Of a stretch of DNA of 64,000 nucleotides, positions 8,994 to 16,781 are shown piece by piece. The DNA comes from Pseudomonas asturiensis. GTDB taxonomy: Bacteria > Pseudomonadota > Gammaproteobacteria > Pseudomonadales > Pseudomonadaceae. Under the pieces are notes generated by a model. It was not told the DNA's origin. It ran no database searches and saw only the letters and a program-made list of their open reading frames with translations. The stretch spans positions 381,357 through 445,356 of the forward strand of contig NZ_FRDA01000001.1 of NCBI RefSeq assembly GCF_900143095.1, read 5' to 3'. Each line of letters opens with the position of its first letter. The stretch's first letter is position 1. The translations under genes were made by a program, and so were the position numbers.

Positions 8994-10949
8994 TCAGTCG
9001 GATTCGACCGCAACCAGAACCGTACCTTCATTGACCATGTCGCCTTCCTGGCAGTGCAGCGCCGTCACCACGCCAGGGCTGGCCGCGCGGATGCTGTGCT
9101 CCATCTTCATGGCTTCCAGCACCACCAGCAGCGAACCTGCTTCGACCCGCTGACCTGACTCGACCAACACTCGCACGATGCTGCCATTCATGGGCGCGAC
9201 CAGTCCGCCGTGTTGCGCATGGTTCATGTCTGCCTGAGCAATCGGGTCTGGCTGGGTGACGGTGTACAGCTCGCCGTCCCACTTCAGGTACAGACTGGAA
9301 CCTCGTCGCATGGCGAGATGCTGCTGCCGTACGCCATCGCTTTCGACATGCAGTGTCTCTGCGCTCAGCCGATACCTTGAGGCGCTGTCATTGCGCAGCC
9401 GGACCCGATTGCGCACGGCATTACACTCCAGATTTAGATCGATTTCCGACGGCAGACCGGCGCGAAACCCGGACGCCGTGCTCCAGGGTGAAGCCGGATC
9501 GTCGTCCCGAGTACGCTGGGGTTCGCTCTGCCGGAAGGCTTCGGCCGCCGCTTGCCAGAACGCCTCCGGCAAGGGCTGCTGTTCGGGGAATAATCGGGCC
9601 TGGTGGCGCGGGATAAAGCCGGTGTCCAGTTGCCCATCGGCGAAGGCGGGGTGGGCGATGATTCTGCGCAGAAAGGCCAGGTTGGTTTTCACACCACCGA
9701 CGGCGAACTCATCGAGCATGCCCAGCAGGCGCAAACGCGCTTCTTCGCGGTTCTCGCCCCAGGCAATCAACTTGCCCAGCATTGGGTCGTAGAACGATGA
9801 AATGTGGTCGCCTTCGCCCACACCGCTGTCGACGCGTCGCCCGTGACCCGGTTTCGGCTCGCGATAGAGATCAAGCGTGCCGGTTGCAGGCAGGAAATCA
9901 TTGGTGGGGTCTTCAGCGTAAAGCCGCACTTCGATGGCGTGGCCGATCAGCGGGACCTGCGCCTGCGTGATAGGCAGCGGTTCGCCACGCGCCACGCGGA
10001 TCTGCCATTCAACCAGATCAAGCCCTGTGATGTATTCGGTGACCGGATGTTCGACTTGCAGGCGGGTGTTCATCTCCATGAAGAAAAACTCGCCGCGGGC
10101 GTCCAGCAGAAACTCCACCGTGCCTGCACCGACGTAACCGATGGCTTGCGCTGCCTTGACCGCAGCTTCGCCCATCGCCTGTCGGCGTTCTGGAGAGAGG
10201 CCGGGCGCCGGTGCTTCTTCGACGACTTTCTGGTGGCGACGCTGAATCGAGCAATCACGTTCGTTGAGGTACAGGCAATGGCCATGTTGATCGGCAAACA
10301 CCTGTATCTCGACATGGCGCGGCTGCAGTACATATTTTTCGACCAGCATGCGTGAGTCGCCAAACGAAGACAGCGCCTCACGCTGGGCCGACGCCAGGGC
10401 TTCGGCCAGCTCGCTATGCCGCTCGACCACCTTCATGCCTTTACCGCCACCGCCGGCCGTGGCCTTGAGCAGCACCGGGTAACCGATGCGCTCAGCTGCG
10501 GCGCTAAAGGTTTCGATGTCTTGCGCTGCGCCGTGATAACCAGGCACCAGTGGTACGCCTGCCTCTTCCATCAACGATTTGGCCGCCGATTTGCTGCCCA
10601 TGGCGTCGATGGCCGAGGCGGGGGGACCGAGGAAAATCAGTCCTGCGGCTTCAATGGCACGGGCAAAATCAGCGTTCTCCGAAAGAAAGCCGTAGCCCGG
10701 ATGAATCGCCTGCGCCCCGCTGGCTTTGGCTGCTGCGATCAGCTTGTCGATCACAAGGTAGCTTTCGGATGCCTTACTGCCGCCCAGATCGACGCAGAGG
10801 TCGGCCTCGCGGCTGTGGCGCGCATCGCGGTCGATTGCACTGTGTACGGCAACCGTGGTCAGGCCCATTTTCTTTGCGGTGCGCATGATGCGGCAGGCAA
10901 TTTCGCCACGGTTGGCGACCAGCAGCGTGTTCAATTCAAGGTTGCTCAT
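8994..10949 (-). CDS. liuD: Methylcrotonyl-CoA carboxylase, biotin-containing alpha subunit LiuD
   Basis: This is the biotin carboxylase and biotin carrier subunit of methylcrotonyl-CoA carboxylase, which acts in leucine and isovalerate breakdown. The 651-residue protein starts MSNLELNTLLVANRGEIACR, the family N terminus. It has an ATP-grasp glycine loop (GGGGKGM), the carboxylase signature around FMEMNTRLQVEHPVTE, and a C-terminal biotinyl domain with the modified Lys615 in EAMKMEH. The ATG at 10949 overlaps the liuC stop by 4 bp (ATGA), indicating coupled translation. The frame is open far upstream, but that part has no family similarity. It is the last gene of liuABCD. Confidence 0.95.
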   Translation of the reverse strand: MSNLELNTLLVANRGEIACRIMRTAKKMGLTTVAVHSAIDRDARHSREADLCVDLGGSKASESYLVIDKLIAAAKASGAQAIHPGYGFLSENADFARAIEAAGLIFLGPPASAIDAMGSKSAAKSLMEEAGVPLVPGYHGAAQDIETFSAAAERIGYPVLLKATAGGGGKGMKVVERHSELAEALASAQREALSSFGDSRMLVEKYVLQPRHVEIQVFADQHGHCLYLNERDCSIQRRHQKVVEEAPAPGLSPERRQAMGEAAVKAAQAIGYVGAGTVEFLLDARGEFFFMEMNTRLQVEHPVTEYITGLDLVEWQIRVARGEPLPITQAQVPLIGHAIEVRLYAEDPTNDFLPATGTLDLYREPKPGHGRRVDSGVGEGDHISSFYDPMLGKLIAWGENREEARLRLLGMLDEFAVGGVKTNLAFLRRIIAHPAFADGQLDTGFIPRHQARLFPEQQPLPEAFWQAAAEAFRQSEPQRTRDDDPASPWSTASGFRAGLPSEIDLNLECNAVRNRVRLRNDSASRYRLSAETLHVESDGVRQQHLAMRRGSSLYLKWDGELYTVTQPDPIAQADMNHAQHGGLVAPMNGSIVRVLVESGQRVEAGSLLVVLEAMKMEHSIRAASPGVVTALHCQEGDMVNEGTVLVAVESD

Positions 10950-11785
10950 GGCTGCGAGTCCTCTTCGTGGGATACGCCTTGTTCGGGCTGTGCCTGCCAG
11001 CCGGGCGAGCGTTTGTTCAGGAACGCGCGCAGGCCTTCCTGGCCTTCGGCGCTGGTTCGAATGCGGGCGATGGCACTCTCGCAGTAACGACGCAGGGCAG
11101 GGGTCAATTCGCCGCTGCCGACTTCGCGCAGCAGGTCCTTGCTGGCGCGCATGGCTTGCGGGCTGTTCAGCAACAGATTGTCGACCCACAGCGCTGTCTG
11201 GCTTTCCAGTTCTGCGACCGGGTAATGCTCGGCGACCAGACCGATCTGTTGCGCGCGCTGGGCGCTGAAGCGTTCTGCCGTCAGCGCGTAACGTCGTGCA
11301 GCGCGTTCGCCAATGGCCTGAACCACAAACGGGCTGATGACCGCGGGCGCAAGGCCAATGCGCACTTCGGACAGGCAGAACTGCGCATCCTCAGCAGCAA
11401 TCGCCATGTCGCAGCAACTGATCAGGCCCAGTGCGCCACCGAAGGCTGCGCCCTGCACAACGGCCAGGGTCGGGATCTTCAGTTTGGCGAGGTTGTACAT
11501 CAGCTCGGCCAGCTCCCGGGCGTCGTCCAGATTGGTGTTGTAGTCCAGTTCTGCGGCCTGTTGCATCCAGGCCAGATCAGCGCCCGCGCTGAAATGCTTG
11601 CCGCGACCGCGCACCAGCAGAAAACGCAACGCCGGATTACTCTGCACGGCGTCCAGCGCCAGGATCAGCTCGCGGATCATTTGCGCGTTGAAGGCGTTGT
11701 TCTTGTCCGCACGGCTCATCCACAGTGTGGCGAAACCGCGTGGGTCGTCGATCAGTTCTATTGTCGCGAATGCAGTCATGGTCAT
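10946..11785 (-). CDS. liuC: Methylglutaconyl-CoA hydratase LiuC
   Basis: LiuC is a crotonase-fold enzyme that hydrates 3-methylglutaconyl-CoA to HMG-CoA in the leucine pathway. The 279-residue protein shows the crotonase oxyanion-hole stretches HFSAGADLAWM and VQGAAFGGALGLISCCD and the downstream FCLSEVRIGLAPAVISP. Its length is slightly above the usual 260-270 because of a charged C-terminal tail. The start is either of two nearby ATGs (MTMT). It overlaps liuD by 4 bp and sits 8 bp after liuB, so the genes form one transcript. Confidence 0.92.
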   Translation of the reverse strand: MTMTAFATIELIDDPRGFATLWMSRADKNNAFNAQMIRELILALDAVQSNPALRFLLVRGRGKHFSAGADLAWMQQAAELDYNTNLDDARELAELMYNLAKLKIPTLAVVQGAAFGGALGLISCCDMAIAAEDAQFCLSEVRIGLAPAVISPFVVQAIGERAARRYALTAERFSAQRAQQIGLVAEHYPVAELESQTALWVDNLLLNSPQAMRASKDLLREVGSGELTPALRRYCESAIARIRTSAEGQEGLRAFLNKRSPGWQAQPEQGVSHEEDSQP

Positions 11786-11793
11786 TTCCCGGC

Positions 11794-13401
11794 TTACATT
11801 CGGAAGAGGCCGAACGTGGTGGGTTCTATGGGCGCGTTGAGCGAAGCGCTAAGGGCCAGTGCGAGGATGTCTCGGGTTTGCGCAGGGTCAATGACGCCGT
11901 CGTCCCACAAGCGGGCACTGGAATAATACGGATGGCCCTGGTGCTCATACTGATCGAGGATCGGCTGCTTCAATTCGGCCTGCTGTTGCGCACTGAAGGC
12001 CTGCCCGTTGCGTTCGGCCTGTTCGCATTTGACCTGTACCAGCACGCCTGCGGCCTGCTCGCCGCCCATGACACCGATTCTGGCGTTGGGCCACATCCAC
12101 AGAAAACGCGGGTCGTAGGCGCGGCCACACATGCCGTAGTTGCCCGCACCGAAACTGCCGCCGATGATCACGGTGAATTTCGGCACTCTGGCGCAGGCCA
12201 CGGCGGTCACCAGCTTGGCGCCGTGCTTGGCAATACCGCCAGCTTCGTATTTCTGGCCGACCATGAAGCCGGTGATGTTCTGCAGGAAGAGCAGGGGAAT
12301 GCCACGCTGGCAGGCCAGTTCGATGAAATGCGCGCCTTTCTGCGCCGCCTCTGCGAACAGAATGCCGTTGTTGGCCAGAATCGCGACCGGATAGCCTTTC
12401 AAGTGGGCGAAGCCGCAGACCAGCGTGGTGCCGAACAGCGCCTTGAACTCATCGAAGACCGAGCCGTCCACCAGTCGGGCGATGACTTCGCGTACGTCGA
12501 ACGGCTGTTTGATGTCGGCAGGAATGATGCCGTACAGCTCGCCGCTGGCGTACAGCGGCTCGATCGGTGTTTTCACATTCAACCGGCCTTGCTTGCGCCA
12601 GTTCAGGTTGGCGATACAGCGTCGGGCCAGCGCCAGTGCGTGCTCATCGCTTTCGGCATAATGGTCGGCCACGCCTGAGGTGCGGCAATGCACATCGGCA
12701 CCCCCCAGGTCCTCGGCGCTGACCACTTCACCGGTTGCAGCCTTCACCAGCGGCGGTCCGGCGAGAAAGATCGTCGCTTGCTCACGGACCATGATTGCCT
12801 CGTCGGCCATCGCCGGTACGTAGGCGCCACCCGCCGTGCAGGACCCCATCACCACGGCGATCTGCGCAATGCCCTGGGCACTCATGTTGGCCTGATTGAA
12901 GAAGATCCGGCCAAAGTGTTCTCGATCCGGAAAAACCTCGTCCTGACGCGGGAGGTTGGCGCCACCGGAATCCACCAGATAGATGCAGGGCAGGCGGTTC
13001 TGCTGCGCAATCGCCTGCGCACGCAGGTGCTTTTTAACGGTCAGCGGGTAGTAGGAACCGCCTTTCACTGTGGCGTCGTTGGCGACGATCATGCACTCGA
13101 CGCCTTCGACCCGACCGATTCCAGCAATCACACCGGCTGCCGGAACGTCTTCGCCGTACACCTCATGCGCCGCCAGTTGGCCGATTTCCAGAAACGGCGA
13201 GCCCACATCCAGCAACTGATTGATGCGCTCGCGCGGCAGCAACTTGCCGCGCGAGGTATGCCGCTCCTGCGCCTTGGGGCCGCCGCCTTGCTGGACCTTG
13301 CCCAGCAGGGCGCGCAATTCATGGACCTGCTTCAGCAATGCGGCGTAGTTGAGCGTGTACTGTGGGTCCCGAAGATTGATGCGAGTGTGCAGAATGGCCA
13401 T
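11794..13401 (-). CDS. liuB: Methylcrotonyl-CoA carboxylase, carboxyltransferase beta subunit LiuB
   Basis: LiuB is the carboxyltransferase subunit that moves CO2 from biotin on LiuD to 3-methylcrotonyl-CoA. At 535 residues it has the two crotonase-like halves of the carboxyltransferase family. The N-terminal half includes [22 protein letters not shown]. The C-terminal half contains [25 protein letters not shown] and [20 protein letters not shown]. The sequence matches the MCC type (no propionyl-specific features were seen), consistent with its place between liuA and liuC. The gap to liuA is 13 bp. Confidence 0.95.
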   Translation of the reverse strand: MAILHTRINLRDPQYTLNYAALLKQVHELRALLGKVQQGGGPKAQERHTSRGKLLPRERINQLLDVGSPFLEIGQLAAHEVYGEDVPAAGVIAGIGRVEGVECMIVANDATVKGGSYYPLTVKKHLRAQAIAQQNRLPCIYLVDSGGANLPRQDEVFPDREHFGRIFFNQANMSAQGIAQIAVVMGSCTAGGAYVPAMADEAIMVREQATIFLAGPPLVKAATGEVVSAEDLGGADVHCRTSGVADHYAESDEHALALARRCIANLNWRKQGRLNVKTPIEPLYASGELYGIIPADIKQPFDVREVIARLVDGSVFDEFKALFGTTLVCGFAHLKGYPVAILANNGILFAEAAQKGAHFIELACQRGIPLLFLQNITGFMVGQKYEAGGIAKHGAKLVTAVACARVPKFTVIIGGSFGAGNYGMCGRAYDPRFLWMWPNARIGVMGGEQAAGVLVQVKCEQAERNGQAFSAQQQAELKQPILDQYEHQGHPYYSSARLWDDGVIDPAQTRDILALALSASLNAPIEPTTFGLFRM

Positions 13402-13414
13402 GTGGACTCCAATA

Positions 13415-14578
13415 TCAACGGGTTTCGTTGAACAGCTCGCGGCCGATCAGCATGCGGCGGATTTCGCTGGTGCCTGCGCCTATCTCATAGAGCTTGGCAT
13501 CGCGTAACAGCCGCCCAGCCGGGAATTCATTGATGTACCCGTTGCCGCCCAGAATCTGGATAGCCTCCAGCGCCATCTGCGTCGCGCGTTCAGCGCTGTA
13601 GAGAATCACGCCTGCGGCGTCCTTGCGGGTGGTTTCGCCGCGATCACAGGCCTGAGCGACGGCGTACAGATAGGCGCGGCTCGCATTAAGCTGGGTGTAC
13701 ATGTCTGCCACCTTGCCCTGGATCAACTGGAACTCGCCAATGCTCTGGCCAAACTGCTTGCGATCGTGGATGTAGGGCACCACGACGTCCATACAGGCCT
13801 GCATGATCCCGGTCGGGCCGCCAGACAGGACGACGCGCTCGTAATCCAGTCCGCTCATCAGGACCCTGACGCCGCCGTCGAGTTTGCCCAGCAGGTTCTC
13901 TTCAGGAACCTCGACGTCATCGAAGAACAGCTCGCACGTGTTGGAGCCGCGCATGCCGAGCTTGTCGAACTTGTTGCTGCGGGAAAAACCCTTCCAGTCG
14001 CGCTCGACGATGAACGCGCTGATGCCGTGGGCAGCCTTTTCCAGGTCAGTCTTGGCGTAGATCACATAGGTGTTGGCGTCGGGGCCGTTGGTAATCCAGG
14101 TTTTGCTGCCATTGAGCACGTAATGATCGCCACGCTTGTCGGCACGCAGCTTCATGGAGACTACGTCAGAGCCAGCGTTGGGCTCACTCATGGCCAGGGC
14201 GCCGACGTGTTCGCCACTGATCAGCTTCGGCAGGTAGCGGGCTTTTTGCTCAGGGTTGCCGTTGCGATTGATCTGGTTCACGCACAAGTTCGAATGCGCG
14301 CCGTAAGACAAGGCTACCGAGGCTGAGCCGCGACTGATTTCCTCCATCGCGACCACATGAGCCAGATAACCCAGGCCTGCGCCACCGTACTCCTCGCTGA
14401 CGGTGATGCCCAATAGGCCCATGTCGCCGAACTTGCGCCACATATCGGCCGGGAACAGGTTGTCCTTGTCGATCTGCGCAGCACGAGGAGAAAGTTCTGC
14501 GCTGACGAAAGACTGTAACTGATCGCGCAGCATGTCGATGGTTTCGCCCAGGGCGAAGTTCAGGCTGGGGTAACTCAT
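13415..14578 (-). CDS. liuA: Isovaleryl-CoA dehydrogenase LiuA
   Basis: LiuA is an FAD enzyme that oxidises isovaleryl-CoA to 3-methylcrotonyl-CoA, the first step carried out by this operon. The 387-residue protein has the acyl-CoA dehydrogenase fold, including [18 protein letters not shown] (flavin contact), [19 protein letters not shown], and the C-terminal [47 protein letters not shown]. The start is set by AGGA about 9 nt upstream of the ATG at 14578. The leader carries an AAGAATAA motif immediately before the Shine-Dalgarno sequence, the kind bound by Hfq/Crc, and a LiuR-type palindrome further upstream. It is the first gene of liuABCD. Confidence 0.95.
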   Translation of the reverse strand: MSYPSLNFALGETIDMLRDQLQSFVSAELSPRAAQIDKDNLFPADMWRKFGDMGLLGITVSEEYGGAGLGYLAHVVAMEEISRGSASVALSYGAHSNLCVNQINRNGNPEQKARYLPKLISGEHVGALAMSEPNAGSDVVSMKLRADKRGDHYVLNGSKTWITNGPDANTYVIYAKTDLEKAAHGISAFIVERDWKGFSRSNKFDKLGMRGSNTCELFFDDVEVPEENLLGKLDGGVRVLMSGLDYERVVLSGGPTGIMQACMDVVVPYIHDRKQFGQSIGEFQLIQGKVADMYTQLNASRAYLYAVAQACDRGETTRKDAAGVILYSAERATQMALEAIQILGGNGYINEFPAGRLLRDAKLYEIGAGTSEIRRMLIGRELFNETR

Positions 14579-14593
14579 GGGTAGCGTCCTGTT

Positions 14594-14601
14594 TTATTCT
14601 T
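14594..14601 (-). promoter_or_regulatory. Hfq/Crc catabolite-activity motif at the liuA ribosome-binding site
   Basis: The minus strand reads AAGAATAA, an exact AAnAAnAA motif, 16-23 nt upstream of the liuA ATG and next to the AGGA Shine-Dalgarno at 14587-14590. In Pseudomonas, Hfq with Crc binds such motifs in leaders of catabolic genes and blocks translation when preferred carbon sources are present. Repression of liuA is inferred from motif and position. Confidence 0.6.
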
Positions 14602-14620
14602 GGCGGATAGGCTATGACCT

Positions 14621-14634
14621 TTACGTTAACGTAA
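14621..14634 (-). promoter_or_regulatory. LiuR-like operator ahead of liuABCD
   Basis: TTACGTTAACGTAA is a perfect 14-bp palindrome 43 bp upstream of liuA. It shares the ACGT-N2-ACGT core with the longer palindrome in front of liuR (16653-16680). MerR-type regulators bind such palindromes within long-spaced promoters, so this is the probable LiuR operator and marks the liuABCD promoter. Confidence 0.7.
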
Positions 14635-14723
14635 GCCTGCGGAGGTGTCGCTGTCAACGCTGTGTTCAAAAGCGTTTGGGCGTGTATGCAGGGGGAGAGG
14701 GCGAATCAAATGCCGGAAAGCAC

Positions 14724-15101
14724 GAAGGGGAGCCTAGGCTCCCCTTCAAGGTTTTACTCATATGCTCTTTTTTTGTTGTCGGGAGGCCTGTTGTTGTTTT
14801 TGGCGACCTTGCCCTTCACATCTTTTTTGAGCGATCCCCATACGGGACCAAGAGCAAACGTATTTTTTTGAGCGCTGATGACACTTCCATCGTATCGATC
14901 CAACCAGTCTGGTAGCCGCCTTGAGGCAGTTTTATTGTTCTCTGTCTGGTTGCGAACAGCCTGCGAACAAGCAGTTCCGAAAAGCTATCCACTCCAAAAA
15001 AATCTGTTAGCTACGCCTCTGTCCGTGTTGTTCTTGTTGTGTCAGAGCCGCTACGTGTTGTTTTTATTAGGATGCTGCGTGTTTTTTTATTCTTGTTGTA
15101 C
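14724..15101 (-). ncRNA. crcX: CrcZ/CrcX-type small RNA that sequesters Hfq/Crc
   Basis: The minus strand between liuE and liuA contains six separate clusters of AAnAAnAA motifs: near 15084-15097, 15058-15068, 15028-15038, 14932-14939, 14791-14801 and 14770-14777. CrcZ-family RNAs carry such motifs to titrate Hfq/Crc and relieve catabolite repression. The predicted 5' end GTACAACAAG resembles that of CrcZ and follows a near-consensus sigma-54 promoter. The 3' end is a 12-bp perfect hairpin (GAAGGGGAGCCT and complement, 14724-14747). The length of about 380 nt fits the family. It is named crcX because P. syringae is known to have CrcZ (next to cbrB) and CrcX, and no cbrB is nearby; the paralogue name is inferred. 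Short open frames on the plus strand here are antisense and unconvincing. Confidence 0.85.
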
Positions 15102-15110
15102 AAAAGATAT

Positions 15111-15127
15111 AGCAGGACCCGTGCCAG
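15111..15127 (-). promoter_or_regulatory. Sigma-54 promoter of the CrcX-like RNA
   Basis: On the minus strand CTGGCACGGGTCCTGCT matches the sigma-54 consensus YTGGCACGRNNNTTGCW at every defined base except one (C for T in the -12 element), with correct GG-to-GC spacing. It places the start near 15099-15101. Known crcZ and crcX genes are transcribed by RpoN with the activator CbrB. Confidence 0.85.
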
Positions 15128-15207
15128 TTTTTCAAAACCCTTTGAATCCGGGGGGTTGAAGGAATCTCTGTATCACGGGACCTTCAAATAGGCTGCCGAT
15201 TGTTTCC

Positions 15208-15250
15208 GTGTTACCCGTTTGTCTCGACAAGACGCGACGCAGGGTAACAC
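15208..15250 (-). promoter_or_regulatory. Inverted-repeat upstream activating site, candidate CbrB site
   Basis: GTGTTACCC (15208-15216) and GGGTAACAC (15242-15250) form a perfect 9-bp inverted repeat separated by 25 bp, lying about 110-150 bp upstream of the RNA start. A smaller repeat, TTGTC-N2-GACAA on the minus strand, is nested inside. CbrB sites at crcZ promoters are described as TGTTAC/GTAACA inverted repeats; the half-sites match, but the spacing here is wider than the form I recall. It overlaps no gene. Confidence 0.5.
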
Positions 15251-15293
15251 TCTGTGACAACGTGTCGCACCTGCCGGCCGACCGTTGACAGTC

Positions 15294-16205
15294 TCATGCG
15301 GACAACCGCGCCTTCGCCACCCGCGATCCATTGCTGCGTTCGAGCACATCGCAGATCCGCTGTCCTGCCTGAATCACCTGTTCAAGGTTGATACCTGTTT
15401 CAATGCCCATGCCTTCAAGCATGTACAACACATCCTCAGTGGCGACGTTACCGCTGGCACCCTTGGCATAAGGGCAGCCGCCCAGACCTGCAACCGAGCT
15501 GTCGAACACGTGAATACCTTCCTCCAGGCTGGCGTAGATGTTCACCAGCGCTTGCCCGTAGGTGTCATGAAAGTGCCCCGCCAGCTTGCCGCGCGGGATT
15601 TGGCCGGCCACGGTATTGAACAGCGTGCGGGTCGCGCCGGGCGTGCCAGTGCCGATGGTGTCTCCCAGCGAAATTTCGTAGCAGCCCATTGCATGCAGCT
15701 CGTTGGCCACCGCCGCCACCTGCTCGGCAGAGACGCGACCTTCATAAGGGCAGCCCAGCACACAAGAGACGTAGCCCCTGACGCGCAATCCGTGCAGGCG
15801 TGCGGCTTCCATGATCGGCGCGAAACGTTCCAGGCTCTCGCTGATCGAGCAGTTGAGGTTGCGCTGCGAGAATGCTTCGGACGCCGCTGCGAACACTGCG
15901 ACCTCCCGAACGCCGGCTGCCAGTGCGTCTTCGAAGCCTCTGAGGTTGGGCGCCAACGCTGAGTAGATGACGCCTTCACGGCGCTGGATCTGCTCGAAGA
16001 CCTGTGCCGAACCTGCCATTTGCGGGACCCATTTGGGCGACACGAAGCTGCCGACCTCGATGTGTCCCAGGCCTGCCGCTGTCAGGTCATTCACCAGACG
16101 AACCTTGTCCTCGATGCTGATCGGGCGCGATTCGTTCTGCAGGCCATCGCGTGGACCCACTTCAACGAGACTGACATGTTGTGGCAAGGACAGGGGCAAA
16201 GACAT
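15294..16205 (-). CDS. liuE: Hydroxymethylglutaryl-CoA lyase LiuE
   Basis: LiuE cleaves HMG-CoA to acetyl-CoA and acetoacetate, the last step of leucine breakdown. The 303-residue protein begins MSLPLSLPQHVSLVEVGPRD and continues GLQNESRP, the catalytic-metal region of the DRE-TIM family. It holds HFHDTYGQALVN (metal ligands) and the HMG-CoA lyase signature with the active-site Cys, AGLGGCPYAKGASGNVATED. I chose the ATG at 16205, preceded by AGGTAG, because upstream in-frame sequence overlaps liuR and lacks similarity. It lies 17 bp after liuR, hence a liuR-liuE unit. Unlike in P. aeruginosa, where liuE ends a liuRABCDE operon, it is here separated from liuD and placed upstream of liuA. Confidence 0.95.
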   Translation of the reverse strand: MSLPLSLPQHVSLVEVGPRDGLQNESRPISIEDKVRLVNDLTAAGLGHIEVGSFVSPKWVPQMAGSAQVFEQIQRREGVIYSALAPNLRGFEDALAAGVREVAVFAAASEAFSQRNLNCSISESLERFAPIMEAARLHGLRVRGYVSCVLGCPYEGRVSAEQVAAVANELHAMGCYEISLGDTIGTGTPGATRTLFNTVAGQIPRGKLAGHFHDTYGQALVNIYASLEEGIHVFDSSVAGLGGCPYAKGASGNVATEDVLYMLEGMGIETGINLEQVIQAGQRICDVLERSNGSRVAKARLSA

Positions 16206-16222
16206 GTGATGGCTACCTGAAG

Positions 16223-16627
16223 TCATAGAGAAGGGGCGGCCGTTCGATCCAGCGCCGCGCGACAACGTTCCTCGGCTGTGTCGAGCTCCAGCTGCATTTG
16301 CTGGATGTCCAGAAGCTGCTGCTCCAACTGCTCGCGACGCTCCGCAATCTTGCCCAGCATGGTGTGCAGTTGTTTCTGATTGTCGCCGCTCGGGTCGTAG
16401 AGCGAGATCAGCTCCTTGCATTCGGCCAGCGAGAAACCGATGCGTTTACCACGCAGAATCAGCTTGAGCGTGACCTTGTCCCGTGCCGAATAGATGCGTT
16501 CCATGCCGCGTCGTTCAGGGCAGAGCATGCCTTGTTCTTCGTAGAACCGAATGGCGCGGGTGGTGATATCCAGCTCGCGAGCGAGTTCTGAAATGCTGTA
16601 GGTCTGGCTGCTCATGACGTGACTCAA
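16223..16627 (-). CDS. liuR: MerR-family regulator LiuR
   Basis: LiuR is the MerR-type regulator of leucine/isovalerate degradation. The 134-residue protein has an N-terminal winged-helix (YSISELARELDITTRAIRFYEEQGMLCPERR, about residues 9-40). A long dimerisation coiled coil follows (about 85-125, KIAERREQLEQQLLDIQQMQLELDTAEERC). The usual C-terminal sensor domain is absent, as in other short MerR proteins. The start is MSHVMSSQ; a second ATG at 16615 is possible. It is first in a liuR-liuE unit, and a 28-bp perfect palindrome 26 bp upstream suggests autoregulation. Confidence 0.9.
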   Translation of the reverse strand: MSHVMSSQTYSISELARELDITTRAIRFYEEQGMLCPERRGMERIYSARDKVTLKLILRGKRIGFSLAECKELISLYDPSGDNQKQLHTMLGKIAERREQLEQQLLDIQQMQLELDTAEERCRAALDRTAAPSL

Positions 16628-16652
16628 TGGAGAGTGTAAGCCGTAACCTACG

Positions 16653-16680
16653 GCCTGCTTGACGTATACGTCAAGCAGGC
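16653..16680 (-). promoter_or_regulatory. LiuR operator at the liuR-liuE promoter
   Basis: A perfect 28-bp palindrome with core TTGACGTATACGTCAA lies just upstream of liuR. The ACGT-N2-ACGT centre is shared with the site before liuA. The length of perfect symmetry is unusual for a protein-binding site; it could also form a cruciform or a hairpin terminating the upstream LysR transcript. Confidence 0.75.
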
Positions 16681-16781
16681 ACGCTTTGAAGTCATAACCT
16701 GAATACGGTTATTTGCGACCTCGAAACAACTTTAACATTTTCTGTTTATTTGTTTTATTTCAGTTATTTAATTTATCAAGC

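Noticed and set aside
14662..15159. Plus-strand frames of 69 and 93 residues in the liuE-liuA gap
   Set aside because: Both run antisense across the CrcX-like RNA; their apparent hydrophobicity comes from T-rich stretches complementary to A-rich motifs, and neither has a good ribosome site.
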